Part shown: positions 28,411-36,736 of the stretch, one piece after another
Position numbering within the stretch: the stretch's first letter is position 1
How the letters are laid out: each line of letters starts with the position of its first letter
Assembly: GCA_002773095.1 (NCBI GenBank)
Contig: PFCG01000029.1
Location: 1-53,991 of the forward strand
DNA: 53,991 bases
Origin: Candidatus Moranbacteria bacterium CG10_big_fil_rev_8_21_14_0_10_35_21
Lineage (GTDB): Bacteria > Patescibacteriota > Minisyncoccia > Moranbacterales > UBA2206
Direction of reading: 5' to 3'
Position numbers and translations under genes: made by a program
Notes under the pieces: generated by a model
Seen by the model: only the letters and a program-made list of their open reading frames with translations
Told to the model about the DNA's origin: nothing
Databases searched by the model: none

Positions 28411-28758
28411 TGTCATCCTGAACTTGTTTCAGGATCTCAAAAACATGAAACAATATTGCGTTTACATCAACACAAATAAAAATAATACAACTCTTTATAT
28501 CGGGGTGACTAATAATTTACCAAGGAGAATGTATGAGCATAAAAATAAAATAACTAAGGGTTTTACAGCAAAATATAATGTTAATAAATTAGTATACTTT
28601 GAGCAAACTGAAAATATATTGAGCGCCATTCAAAGGGAAAAACAGCTAAAAAATTGGCATAGGGAATGGAAAATAAATCTTATTAATAGTATTAATCCAA
28701 AATTGGAAGATCTAAATAAATCTTTATTAGAAGATCCTGAAACAAGTTCAGGATGACA
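28411..28758 (+). mobile_element. GIY-YIG element bounded by perfect 27-bp inverted repeats
   Basis: tgtcatcctgaacttgtttcaggatct (28411-28437) and its exact reverse complement agatcctgaaacaagttcaggatgaca (28732-28758). Confidence 0.85.
28445..28756 (+). CDS. single-domain GIY-YIG endonuclease
   Basis: YCVYINTNKNNTTLYIGVTNNLPRRMYEHKN...KLVYFEQTENILSAIQREKQLKNWHREWKINLI; stop codon inside the right repeat. Confidence 0.9.
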   Translation: MKQYCVYINTNKNNTTLYIGVTNNLPRRMYEHKNKITKGFTAKYNVNKLVYFEQTENILSAIQREKQLKNWHREWKINLINSINPKLEDLNKSLLEDPETSSG

Positions 28759-28763
28759 TTATT

Positions 28764-29606
28764 ATGAAACATATACCCAAAAAAAATCTTGGTCAAAATT
28801 TTCTCAAAACCAATTCTATCGTGAAAAGGATTATTGAGTCTGCCAATTTAAGCGCGGATGATTTTGTCATTGAAGTTGGGCCCGGGGAAGGAGTTTTGAC
28901 AGAGGAGCTTGCAAAAAAGGCGGGAAAAGTTTTGGCGATTGAAATTGACCATACGCTCATCAAACCGCTTCAAAAAAAATTTGAGAATAAAAAAAATGTT
29001 GAAATAATCAACGCCGACATACTAAAAATAAATCTTCCGGAGCTACTTGGACACGAAATGTCCAAGTATAAAGTAATTGCGAATTTGCCTTACTATATTA
29101 CTTCGCCGATTATCCGACTGTTTTTGGAAACCGAAACTCCGCCTCAAGAAATGATTTTGATGGTGCAAAAAGAAGTGGCGGAAAGGATTGTGGCTTCACC
29201 CAGTGAAATTCCGGCTGAAAGCCGGAGCGCGAAGCGCATTTCACGGGGTAAGCCCGGGCAAATGAGCATCCTGGCTGTTTCGGTGCAATACTATGCCAAA
29301 CCGGAAATTCTTTTTGAAGTGGGCAAAGAAAATTTTGATCCGATTCCGGAAGTGGATAGCGCGGTCATCAAAATTACAAATTCCGAATGCGGAATTCCGA
29401 ATGCGGAAACAAAAAAATTTTTTCGCGTGGTCAAGGCGGGATTTTCCGCGAAAAGAAAAACTTTGATCAATAATTTATCAAGCAGTTTGCATTTGGAAAA
29501 GAAGGCTGTGGAAGAAAAAATAAAAGCCGTCGGTTTGAAGCCGACGGCTAGAGCTCAGGAGCTGAGCGTAGATGATTGGGAAAAAATTACAGTTTTACTT
29601 ATTTGA
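28764..29606 (+). CDS. rsmA: 16S rRNA (adenine1518-N6/adenine1519-N6) dimethyltransferase
   Basis: KKNLGQNFLKTNSIVKRII, VIEVGPGEGVLTEEL, VIANLPYYITSPI, KAGFSAKRKTLINNL. Confidence 0.95.
   Translation: MKHIPKKNLGQNFLKTNSIVKRIIESANLSADDFVIEVGPGEGVLTEELAKKAGKVLAIEIDHTLIKPLQKKFENKKNVEIINADILKINLPELLGHEMSKYKVIANLPYYITSPIIRLFLETETPPQEMILMVQKEVAERIVASPSEIPAESRSAKRISRGKPGQMSILAVSVQYYAKPEILFEVGKENFDPIPEVDSAVIKITNSECGIPNAETKKFFRVVKAGFSAKRKTLINNLSSSLHLEKKAVEEKIKAVGLKPTARAQELSVDDWEKITVLLI
29198..29249. repeat. in-frame palindromic element in rsmA forming a perfect three-way junction
   Basis: gtgaaat + tccggct-gaa-agccgga + gcgc-gaa-gcgc + atttcac (29203-29244), outer accc/gggt. Confidence 0.85.
29381..29408. 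repeat. two tandem copies of a 14-bp palindrome in rsmA
   Basis: ttccgaatgcggaa x2, exact. Confidence 0.9.
29525..29549. repeat. 9-bp-stem palindrome in the 3' part of rsmA
   Basis: agccgtcgg-tttgaag-ccgacggct. Confidence 0.8.
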
Positions 29607-29735
29607 TTCTTCATCTGGTTGCATATCTTCTCCGTAATAATTATTTATTGGAGCATATGTGCATTTGAAGCAACACCCACTCATAAAAGAAATAATTGAA
29701 AAAACTACAACAGCTATCAGTAATACTTTTTTCAT
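29595..29735 (-). CDS. small lipoprotein, 46 aa (not in ORF track)
   Basis: MKKVLLIAVVVFSIISFMSGCCFKCTYAPINNYYGEDMQPDEESNK; lipobox-like SGC; GGAGG SD upstream. Confidence 0.6.
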   Translation of the reverse strand: MKKVLLIAVVVFSIISFMSGCCFKCTYAPINNYYGEDMQPDEESNK

Positions 29736-29890
29736 TCTTCTTCCTCCATTTTATCATTATTGTCTTTTCCAAAACACAGTTCCATCAAATAATTTCGTCT
29801 TTTCCAAATTAAATATATGATAATGATATCCACAGCATATCCTAATGAACCGAAGATCAATAGAATAATAAATGCCGCAAACCCCGCCAA
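29732..29890 (-). CDS. small membrane protein, 52 aa, TTG start (not in ORF track)
   Basis: MAGFAAFIILLIFGSLGYAVDIIIIYLIWKRRNYLMELCFGKDNNDKMEEEE; stop overlaps next ATG (ATGA). Confidence 0.4.
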   Translation of the reverse strand: MAGFAAFIILLIFGSLGYAVDIIIIYLIWKRRNYLMELCFGKDNNDKMEEEE

Positions 29891-29895
29891 TAAAG

Positions 29896-30036
29896 CTATT
29901 CCATCGCTATAAATCCAACCAACAGAGAGCCCTCTCCGCCTCCATGCCCGCTGTCAGACTGGTTTGCATTAACCACCACATAAAAATAAATGGTAAATCC
30001 GCAAACCAAACAAAAAATTATTTCATATATATCCAT
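29896..30036 (-). CDS. small membrane protein, 46 aa (not in ORF track)
   Basis: MDIYEIIFCLVCGFTIYFYVVVNANQSDSGHGGGEGSLLVGFIAME with GGAGG SD. Confidence 0.5.
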   Translation of the reverse strand: MDIYEIIFCLVCGFTIYFYVVVNANQSDSGHGGGEGSLLVGFIAME

Positions 30037-30107
30037 TTTCAACCTCCAATAATATATTAACTATTTTGCCTTTATATAGCCTTGTTAAAAAACCACTCCG
30101 ATTGACT

Positions 30108-30136
30108 ATTATACACCTAAACAGACATTCTGTCAA
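30108..30136 (-). promoter_or_regulatory. perfect consensus sigma70 promoter
   Basis: On minus strand TTGACA-N17-TATAAT. Confidence 0.8.
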
Positions 30137-30166
30137 GACATCCATAATTCATGCTATTATTACAAT

Positions 30167-30481
30167 ATGATTCCCTATAAATTTGCCTTCCTTATGGGTT
30201 CTTTATACTTTCTTAGTATTTGGCTTTTCCTTTTTTGGAGAGTCCCGCAGCATCGGAAAAATATGATATTTTTTGGCTTGTTACTTGCGGGACCGGCTAT
30301 GATAGGAGAATATTTGTGGTGGACAAAAGATTGGTGGCATCCTCAAACGATAACCGGCACGCGAGTTGGCATTGAAGATTTTATTGCATCCTTCACGCAT
30401 TTAACTATCCCTTCCTTCATTTATAAATATACCTTTGGTAAAACCTCAGATATGATTATGATTAAAAAAGGAATTTGCTAA
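30167..30481 (+). CDS. lycopene cyclase domain-like membrane protein (CrtYc/d-like)
   Basis: EYLWWTKDWWHPQTITGTRVGIEDFIASFTHLTIPSFIY, three-TM layout. Confidence 0.65.
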   Translation: MIPYKFAFLMGSLYFLSIWLFLFWRVPQHRKNMIFFGLLLAGPAMIGEYLWWTKDWWHPQTITGTRVGIEDFIASFTHLTIPSFIYKYTFGKTSDMIMIKKGIC

Positions 30482-30488
30482 AAAAATA

Positions 30489-30926
30489 TTGATTAATTTA
30501 TTGAAAATTACTACTTCTTTATTTAGTTTATTTATAATAGGATTTTATATATTTAAATTAAATTCTTTTATAGCAACAGATTTAGCTCTTTTTTATGGAG
30601 GATTATATATTTTGTCTGTCAGAATGGATTTATTTAAAAGTATTTTTTGGACGTCTTTGATTTTTTTCTTAATTGCCCAGTTTATGTTTTTTTTAGGCAA
30701 TATTTTTTCTCCCGGCGTGGTTGAAGCGTTTTGGGATTTTTCAAATTTATCAGGATATAAAATTTTAGGCGCCCCGATTGAAGATTCGCTTTTTTATCTA
30801 TTATTAGGATTCCTCCTAGGAGGAATGTATGAATATTTATTTGATTTTAAAATTAAAGATTCTTCTGGAAATAGCTTAAAAAAAGATTTGGCTCTTGTTT
30901 ATTATTTTATAAAAAAACAATCTTAA
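30489..30926 (+). CDS. lycopene cyclase domain-like membrane protein (CrtYc/d-like)
   Basis: GYKILGAPIEDSLFYLLLGFLLGGMYEYLFD, paralogous layout to the preceding ORF. Confidence 0.55.
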   Translation: MINLLKITTSLFSLFIIGFYIFKLNSFIATDLALFYGGLYILSVRMDLFKSIFWTSLIFFLIAQFMFFLGNIFSPGVVEAFWDFSNLSGYKILGAPIEDSLFYLLLGFLLGGMYEYLFDFKIKDSSGNSLKKDLALVYYFIKKQS

Positions 30927-32538
30927 CCAAGATCAAGCCATAGATAGAAACTATACCGAAAATCGGCCAAAAAATATTTTTGGCTTTTATTTTTTTGCTG
31001 ATTACGGTTAAAAACGCCATTGCGCCAAAAATGATTGCCCACCAAAAAGCGTTCAGTTCATTGAGAATAAACACGCTCGCGACAAAGGAAGCAAAAACCC
31101 CGGAGCCAATAATCAATCGGCCTTTTTCTTCACCAAAAATTACCGGAATGGTATATATTCCATCCATCCGATCACCCTCTATATCTTTGAGATCCTTGAT
31201 GGGCAACGAGAAAGTCAAAACCACCAAAAAAAGAATTGGAATTCGCATTGGCAGAAGTGCTAAATTTGCGTCTCCGGAGGCTAAGCAAAATCCGATAATC
31301 ATAACAATAACGGATGCAACAGCGCTGAAAAAAGTTGCCACTACCGGAAATTTTTTCAAGCGATAGGGAGCGGCTAAATAGGTCCAGGCAATAAACTGAT
31401 AAATGAAAATCATTGCCATAAATTTCACTCCAACCACCAACCCGCCCAAAAGTGAAAGCGCAAAAAAAATAATTCCCATATTCAAATATTCTCTTTCCGA
31501 AAAAATTCCTTTTTGCAGCGGTCTTCCATTATTGGAAATTTGATCAATTTTAAAGTCATATATATCATTCACAACTACCGAAGTGAGCCACGCCAGCCAT
31601 ACTGCGACAATAAGATCCAAAAGGGCAAAAAAAGAAAAGACATTCAGTCTCAGACTTTCAGGATAATACCAAAATCCCATACCCAATCCGACAATCAGAA
31701 GTCCTGCGTGATAACCCAACTGAGGAATTCTTGCATTTTTTGCCATAGCCAAAATTTTTTCCCGGCTTCCAAGAAAAAACAAAACCAAAAATATTAGCAA
31801 TAAAAGAGGATAATAGACTAAATTCAAATGATAGGATAGGGCATATTTCAAATCGGAAAAAACGACTCCGAAAAGATTGCCCGGAGTTCCAATCAGCTGG
31901 ATAGCGTCAAAATCCTGCAATGTTGAGAGTTTTTTGGATTTCTCTATCAAATAATACCCATAAGTGAACCAGGAGGGAAAGCTGCCCATCAAAAATATCG
32001 CTAAATATACAAAAAAAGCGCTGAAAAAAGCCTTGAATAGGCTTTTTGAGAGTAAATATACTACCAAAAAGGAGGCCGAGACTCCGAGAATAAAAGTAAT
32101 TTTGGTGCCAAAATAAACAATCCCCGATGGCAAATTTCCAAATATAGTGTAAAAATAGCCCCACAGAGCCTTAATATCGCCTAAAATATAAAAACTCCAA
32201 TAAACCGACCCTCCGGTTTTCACCATATCTATAATGGGTGGCAAAATAACCATCCAAAGGCCCCAGAAAACCAAATTTTTCAGTTTTTGCGGTTTCAAAT
32301 GCAGAAAAAAGCTTAAGATAAGCCAAACCATCGCTATAGTAAGCGCAAAAAAGAAAAAATTGCTCAAATATTCCACTATTCCTTCCTCGTTAGACAAGGT
32401 CTTGCCCACAAACACTTGTTCCAGAAAGGAACGAAAAACTATCATGCCGGCAAAGCCAAAAAAAATATCCAAAATGCCAATTTCCTTTTCCAAAAATTTT
32501 TGCAACAAATTTTGAGCCTTTTCCAATATCTTTTTCAT
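30907..32538 (-). CDS. UbiA-family prenyltransferase with about 250-aa N-terminal membrane extension
   Basis: VVNDIYDFKIDQISNNGRPLQKG (NDxxDxxxD) and DLKDIEGDRMDGIYTIP (second Asp motif). Confidence 0.88.
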   Translation of the reverse strand: MKKILEKAQNLLQKFLEKEIGILDIFFGFAGMIVFRSFLEQVFVGKTLSNEEGIVEYLSNFFFFALTIAMVWLILSFFLHLKPQKLKNLVFWGLWMVILPPIIDMVKTGGSVYWSFYILGDIKALWGYFYTIFGNLPSGIVYFGTKITFILGVSASFLVVYLLSKSLFKAFFSAFFVYLAIFLMGSFPSWFTYGYYLIEKSKKLSTLQDFDAIQLIGTPGNLFGVVFSDLKYALSYHLNLVYYPLLLLIFLVLFFLGSREKILAMAKNARIPQLGYHAGLLIVGLGMGFWYYPESLRLNVFSFFALLDLIVAVWLAWLTSVVVNDIYDFKIDQISNNGRPLQKGIFSEREYLNMGIIFFALSLLGGLVVGVKFMAMIFIYQFIAWTYLAAPYRLKKFPVVATFFSAVASVIVMIIGFCLASGDANLALLPMRIPILFLVVLTFSLPIKDLKDIEGDRMDGIYTIPVIFGEEKGRLIIGSGVFASFVASVFILNELNAFWWAIIFGAMAFLTVISKKIKAKNIFWPIFGIVSIYGLILVKIVFL

Positions 32539-32639
32539 AGCTTAAATTTAACAGTCTCCTTCCTTTTAGGCAAATAAAAGTAATCCACATGCATTTCTTT
32601 TGGAAAAAACTTTTTTTGTGGTATAATTTTGTCAAGATA

Positions 32640-33713
32640 ATGAAAGAAAAAAATATAAAATTATCTTTATTGATTTTGCTCGGGCTGATTATCATCAGTT
32701 TTGCATTTTTGTCGGTCGCTCAAGAAAATTCCACCACGCAAAATAATATTTTTTTGGATTCAGACCAGGACGGACTTTCTGATGCGGAAGAAAAAGTCTA
32801 TGGAACCGATGCGCAAAATCCCGACACCGATCGCGACGGATATTCTGATGGCGCAGAAGTGAATGGAGGATACAATCCGCTAATTCCTTCTCCCGGAGAT
32901 AAACTCACTGAAAATATTTCAAAAAAAACAACTCCTGTTGATTCTTCCGCCACAACCACTGCGACAGCTGCGCCTGATGAAGAAAATCTCACCAAAAAAG
33001 TGGCTCAAAAAATCGCCGATCTCAATCTTGAAAATCAGGATGTTTCCATCGCTGAAATTACTTCGTTGGTGCAAGATTCCATTTCCACCACTTTGACTGA
33101 CAATGACCTTCCGGAAATAAATGTCAAAGATATAAAAATAAAAAAACAGAACTATGATAATCTTTCCGCGCAATCTTCCAAGGACAAAAGACAAGAAGAC
33201 TTTTCCAAATATATGGCCGCTGTTTTCTATATTTTTTCCAGCAATTCTCCGGAACCCATCACCTCAACCAAGGACATAACTGCAACTCTTACTTCTACTG
33301 CTGAAAAAATAGTTTTTGCCCTTTCCAGCCGCGATGCATCTTCACTCAATGATTTGCAAGAAAGCGGAAAAAAAATAAAAGATCAGTTAATGGAAGTGGA
33401 AGTGCCGGAAGATCTGGTTGAACTGCACATCAAAGCTTTGCGCTTTGCCAATTATTCCATCTCCTTGAAGGATTATGTAACCGCCAACAGTGCCGATCCT
33501 CTATCTGATATTGCCAATTTATCAAAAATAAACGCCTTCGTAGAATCTCTGATTAATTTTGCCACTGAAGCTGAAAACAAAATCACAGAATATGGTTTTA
33601 AATATGACAAAACTTTTCAAGAGAACGCATCCACTCTTGGACTGCCTGATTTGACACCTCTGTTGACTCCGACTGAGCCATCCACGTCCGAAACAGCAAC
33701 CACCACTCAATAA
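32640..33713 (+). CDS. secreted protein with thrombospondin type-3/EF-hand-like repeats
   Basis: Signal peptide; DSDQDGLSDAEEKVYGTDAQNPDTDRDGYSDGAEV. Confidence 0.85.
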   Translation: MKEKNIKLSLLILLGLIIISFAFLSVAQENSTTQNNIFLDSDQDGLSDAEEKVYGTDAQNPDTDRDGYSDGAEVNGGYNPLIPSPGDKLTENISKKTTPVDSSATTTATAAPDEENLTKKVAQKIADLNLENQDVSIAEITSLVQDSISTTLTDNDLPEINVKDIKIKKQNYDNLSAQSSKDKRQEDFSKYMAAVFYIFSSNSPEPITSTKDITATLTSTAEKIVFALSSRDASSLNDLQESGKKIKDQLMEVEVPEDLVELHIKALRFANYSISLKDYVTANSADPLSDIANLSKINAFVESLINFATEAENKITEYGFKYDKTFQENASTLGLPDLTPLLTPTEPSTSETATTTQ

Positions 33714-33717
33714 AAAT

Positions 33718-34809
33718 ATGTTTTTGAATAGAAACAAAAAATCAAAAAAATATATTTTGAGCAAAAAAGTTTTTTTGTTTTGTTTTATTTTTACGCTTTT
33801 ATTTTCTTTCAACACTCCCAGGACTTCGGCCGCTCTATGGCCGACGATAGATCCAATTATCAGAACTGCGTTGGACAAGGTGTTTAATATGGTTATGGGT
33901 ATGATTATGGGAACCTTAAAAAAAGTAGCTGTTACTTCTCTGAATAAGGAAGTCGGCAATTTAGTTGGAGGAGCTTCTTCTCAAGCCGCTATGTTTATCA
34001 CCGACTATAAGGATTTTTTAGAAGTCAAACCAGAACAAAAAGCTAAAGTTTATATGAATGACTATTTGAGCCAAGTTACCAAAGGAAAGGGTTCTCTTTC
34101 TGGATATATTCCCAATAACAGCTCCTCTGGTTTAGCTTCTGCTAACTACGAAGGAGTGGGTGATGGCTCTTTTGCTTATGGAATAGCTAAGGAAAATCCG
34201 GCTTATGGCAGAATGATTCAAGCCGCTAACGCTAGTGGGATAAGTTTAAGTGCTAGTTCTGGTGGCAATTATATTAATACTTTAGTTCAAGGTGCCAAAA
34301 ATATAACCAGTGAAATAAAAACACCAGAAGTCACTTATCATGGCAATCCATCTCAAATGTTTGTTCAAGGAAATTTTAAAAATATGAGTCTTTATCTTTC
34401 CGGTATTAATAATCCTTTTGCTTTTAATTTAAATGCTGAACAAGAATTTCAAAAAACATTAAGCCAGGAGGTAGAAAAAGCTAAAACTATGGCCACAGCC
34501 GGAGCAGGATTTATAGGCAATGTAGCTAATGGAAAAGTCTTGACACCAGGATCAATTGTCAAGGAGAGCGTGGCTAACGCACAAGATTTAGGCAATAAAA
34601 TTATTGCTGGATCCACTAAACTTCCTGAGGTGCTAACTGCTGTCGTTTCTCAAATAATAACCCAGTCTATCCAACAAGGAATTGGAAACATTCAGGCCAA
34701 TATTAATAAAGAAATTAACGGAGTTCAGGTTCGAGCCCAAGCTGAAACCAATACTCAAGTCGAACAGGTTGGGCCTGCAGCCTTGTATTCGAAATTTAAA
34801 TCAAGATAA
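33718..34809 (+). CDS. secreted/membrane protein of the T4SS-like cluster
   Basis: Signal peptide; position directly upstream of the VirB6/TrbL-like gene. Confidence 0.65.
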   Translation: MFLNRNKKSKKYILSKKVFLFCFIFTLLFSFNTPRTSAALWPTIDPIIRTALDKVFNMVMGMIMGTLKKVAVTSLNKEVGNLVGGASSQAAMFITDYKDFLEVKPEQKAKVYMNDYLSQVTKGKGSLSGYIPNNSSSGLASANYEGVGDGSFAYGIAKENPAYGRMIQAANASGISLSASSGGNYINTLVQGAKNITSEIKTPEVTYHGNPSQMFVQGNFKNMSLYLSGINNPFAFNLNAEQEFQKTLSQEVEKAKTMATAGAGFIGNVANGKVLTPGSIVKESVANAQDLGNKIIAGSTKLPEVLTAVVSQIITQSIQQGIGNIQANINKEINGVQVRAQAETNTQVEQVGPAALYSKFKSR

Positions 34810-34818
34810 AACAACTCT

Positions 34819-36723
34819 GTGTTGAATCAAAAAATAAAAAATAGAAAGTTTTTATTTCGATTGTTAATTGCTGTTTTGTTGTTCGTTGTTTTTTTTGGAC
34901 CCTTGTATATTTTTGAAACAAAAACTGCAAGGGCAGCTAGTGATGAAGATAATGAACGCTGGAGCAAACTAAGTGTTAAGGATCGGGAATATTGTGAAAA
35001 AGCGGATGCCGCAACAATGAAAGACAAGGATGAAATAGAAAAGTTCATAGGAATTTGCTATGACATTCATATTGCTTATTCAGGCGGTCCAATGCCTGCG
35101 GTTGGAGTAATTCATACAGAATCTGATAACGGTGCTTGTTCTATTGGTCAGTGGGCCTCCTCCAATTGGTTTAAGTGCTCTTTATTGATGATTTTATCTT
35201 TTGAAGGAGTTCTTTTGGCCTTTGCAGCTTCTCTTTTCAGCTGGATAGTAGATGCTCAAAATATAAAACATATTTTGGGCTCCAGTGATGGAACTCTTTA
35301 TGAATTATGGAAGATAGTCAGAGATTTTCTCAATATTTCTTTTATTTTGGTTCTACTTCTTTCGGCTTTTTCCACTATTTTTAGGGTGGAAAAATATAAT
35401 TACAAAAAAATATTAATTACATTAATACTAATGGCTCTTTTGGTTAATTTTAGTTTTTCTATAACCAGAGCTATCATTGATTTTTCTAATCTGCTTATGT
35501 ATACCATTATCGGAAATTTTTTACAGGGAGACTATTCTAACGGAAACTTTTTAGGCACCATTTCTGACGCCTCCGGGCTACAAGCTGTTCTCAACCCTAA
35601 AATTGATGTATCTACTACCTATCTATTTTCATTGATTGTATTTGTTTTTATTTTTGCTATCACTCTTTTGGCTGTCGCAGTTCTTTTGTTAATTAGAATG
35701 ATAGCTTTGGCTATTTTAATTATTTTTTCTCCGCTAGGGTTTATCGGCAAAATATTGCCTGACACCAACAATTATGCCGATAAATGGTGGTCCAGTTTAT
35801 TTCAATATGCTTTTTTTGGCCCCATTATGATGTTCATGTTATATATAACTATCCAAATAACCTCCGCTTTAGGCGGTTCCAAAATAGATATAGCAGCGGT
35901 GGCTAATCAAAACTACACTTCACCCTCGGTTATTGCTAACCTTGTTTATTTCTCCATTCCAATTGTTTTGCTTTGGATGGGTATGGGAGTGGCTAATTCA
36001 ATGAGTATTGCCGGTGCCGGCGCCGTAATGGATCGAGCTAAAAAAGCTATATCTAGCACTGGTAAAGGAGCTGCTAAACTGCCTTGGCGAGGCATCAAGG
36101 CAACTGGTATTCCTGGTGGAATAAAACAAGCTTGGAGCAAACGAGTAACATTACCTCTTGATAGAGCTCGCCAACAGAGAGAATCTTTTGTGGCTGGACA
36201 TCTTGGAGACAAGAGCGCTGCAGAAAGAACTATGATGACTCGAGCCTCTCAATATGGAAAAGATGGTGAAACAGAGGAGGATTTGAAAAAATGGGCAACT
36301 AATGGCGATGCAGCCGCTGCTCTTGCTTTAGCGAATCAGAAAAAAATGGATCCTAAAACCTTTGCTAAATCAATGAGTAACATAAAAGATGTAAAAAGTC
36401 GAGAGGTTATTTTGAAGAAAGTGAGCGAAACAAGAATGGATATTACACTTGACTATAAGTTAGCTATGGATGATGCAAAGGCCACGAATGATCCAACTAA
36501 GAAGGGTTGGGCAAATAAAGATGCTGTAGCTAAAGATGAATATGGACAGTTAACTGCTGAAGAATGGTCTAAACAAGAAAAATTAAATGAACAATTTGCA
36601 TCACCTGTTGTTGAAAAAGCAGCTAAAAAGGCTTTTGGAGATCTTCACGATGTTGCTAAAACAGAAGCCCTTAAAAGGATGAATGGGGCAAATTCAAAAG
36701 CAATCACAACCCAAACCCCATAA
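34819..36723 (+). CDS. VirB6/TrbL-like polytopic membrane protein
   Basis: Signal/TM, then clustered TMs (FLNISFILVLLLSAFSTIFRV, LIVFVFIFAITLLAVAVLLLIRMIALAILIIFSPLGF), charged cytoplasmic tail. Confidence 0.75.
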   Translation: MLNQKIKNRKFLFRLLIAVLLFVVFFGPLYIFETKTARAASDEDNERWSKLSVKDREYCEKADAATMKDKDEIEKFIGICYDIHIAYSGGPMPAVGVIHTESDNGACSIGQWASSNWFKCSLLMILSFEGVLLAFAASLFSWIVDAQNIKHILGSSDGTLYELWKIVRDFLNISFILVLLLSAFSTIFRVEKYNYKKILITLILMALLVNFSFSITRAIIDFSNLLMYTIIGNFLQGDYSNGNFLGTISDASGLQAVLNPKIDVSTTYLFSLIVFVFIFAITLLAVAVLLLIRMIALAILIIFSPLGFIGKILPDTNNYADKWWSSLFQYAFFGPIMMFMLYITIQITSALGGSKIDIAAVANQNYTSPSVIANLVYFSIPIVLLWMGMGVANSMSIAGAGAVMDRAKKAISSTGKGAAKLPWRGIKATGIPGGIKQAWSKRVTLPLDRARQQRESFVAGHLGDKSAAERTMMTRASQYGKDGETEEDLKKWATNGDAAAALALANQKKMDPKTFAKSMSNIKDVKSREVILKKVSETRMDITLDYKLAMDDAKATNDPTKKGWANKDAVAKDEYGQLTAEEWSKQEKLNEQFASPVVEKAAKKAFGDLHDVAKTEALKRMNGANSKAITTQTP

Positions 36724-36736
36724 TACAATTAATTTT

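Noticed and set aside
28043-28453. Minus-strand 136-aa ORF and other antisense ORFs (e.g. 9549-10052 -, 15830-16159 -, 42098-42487 -)
   Set aside because: All are antisense to well-supported genes and lack recognisable protein families.
29872-30060. + strand 62-aa ORF in the track
   Set aside because: No recognisable family or SD; it lies antisense to the SD-preceded minus-strand small ORFs with a consensus promoter.
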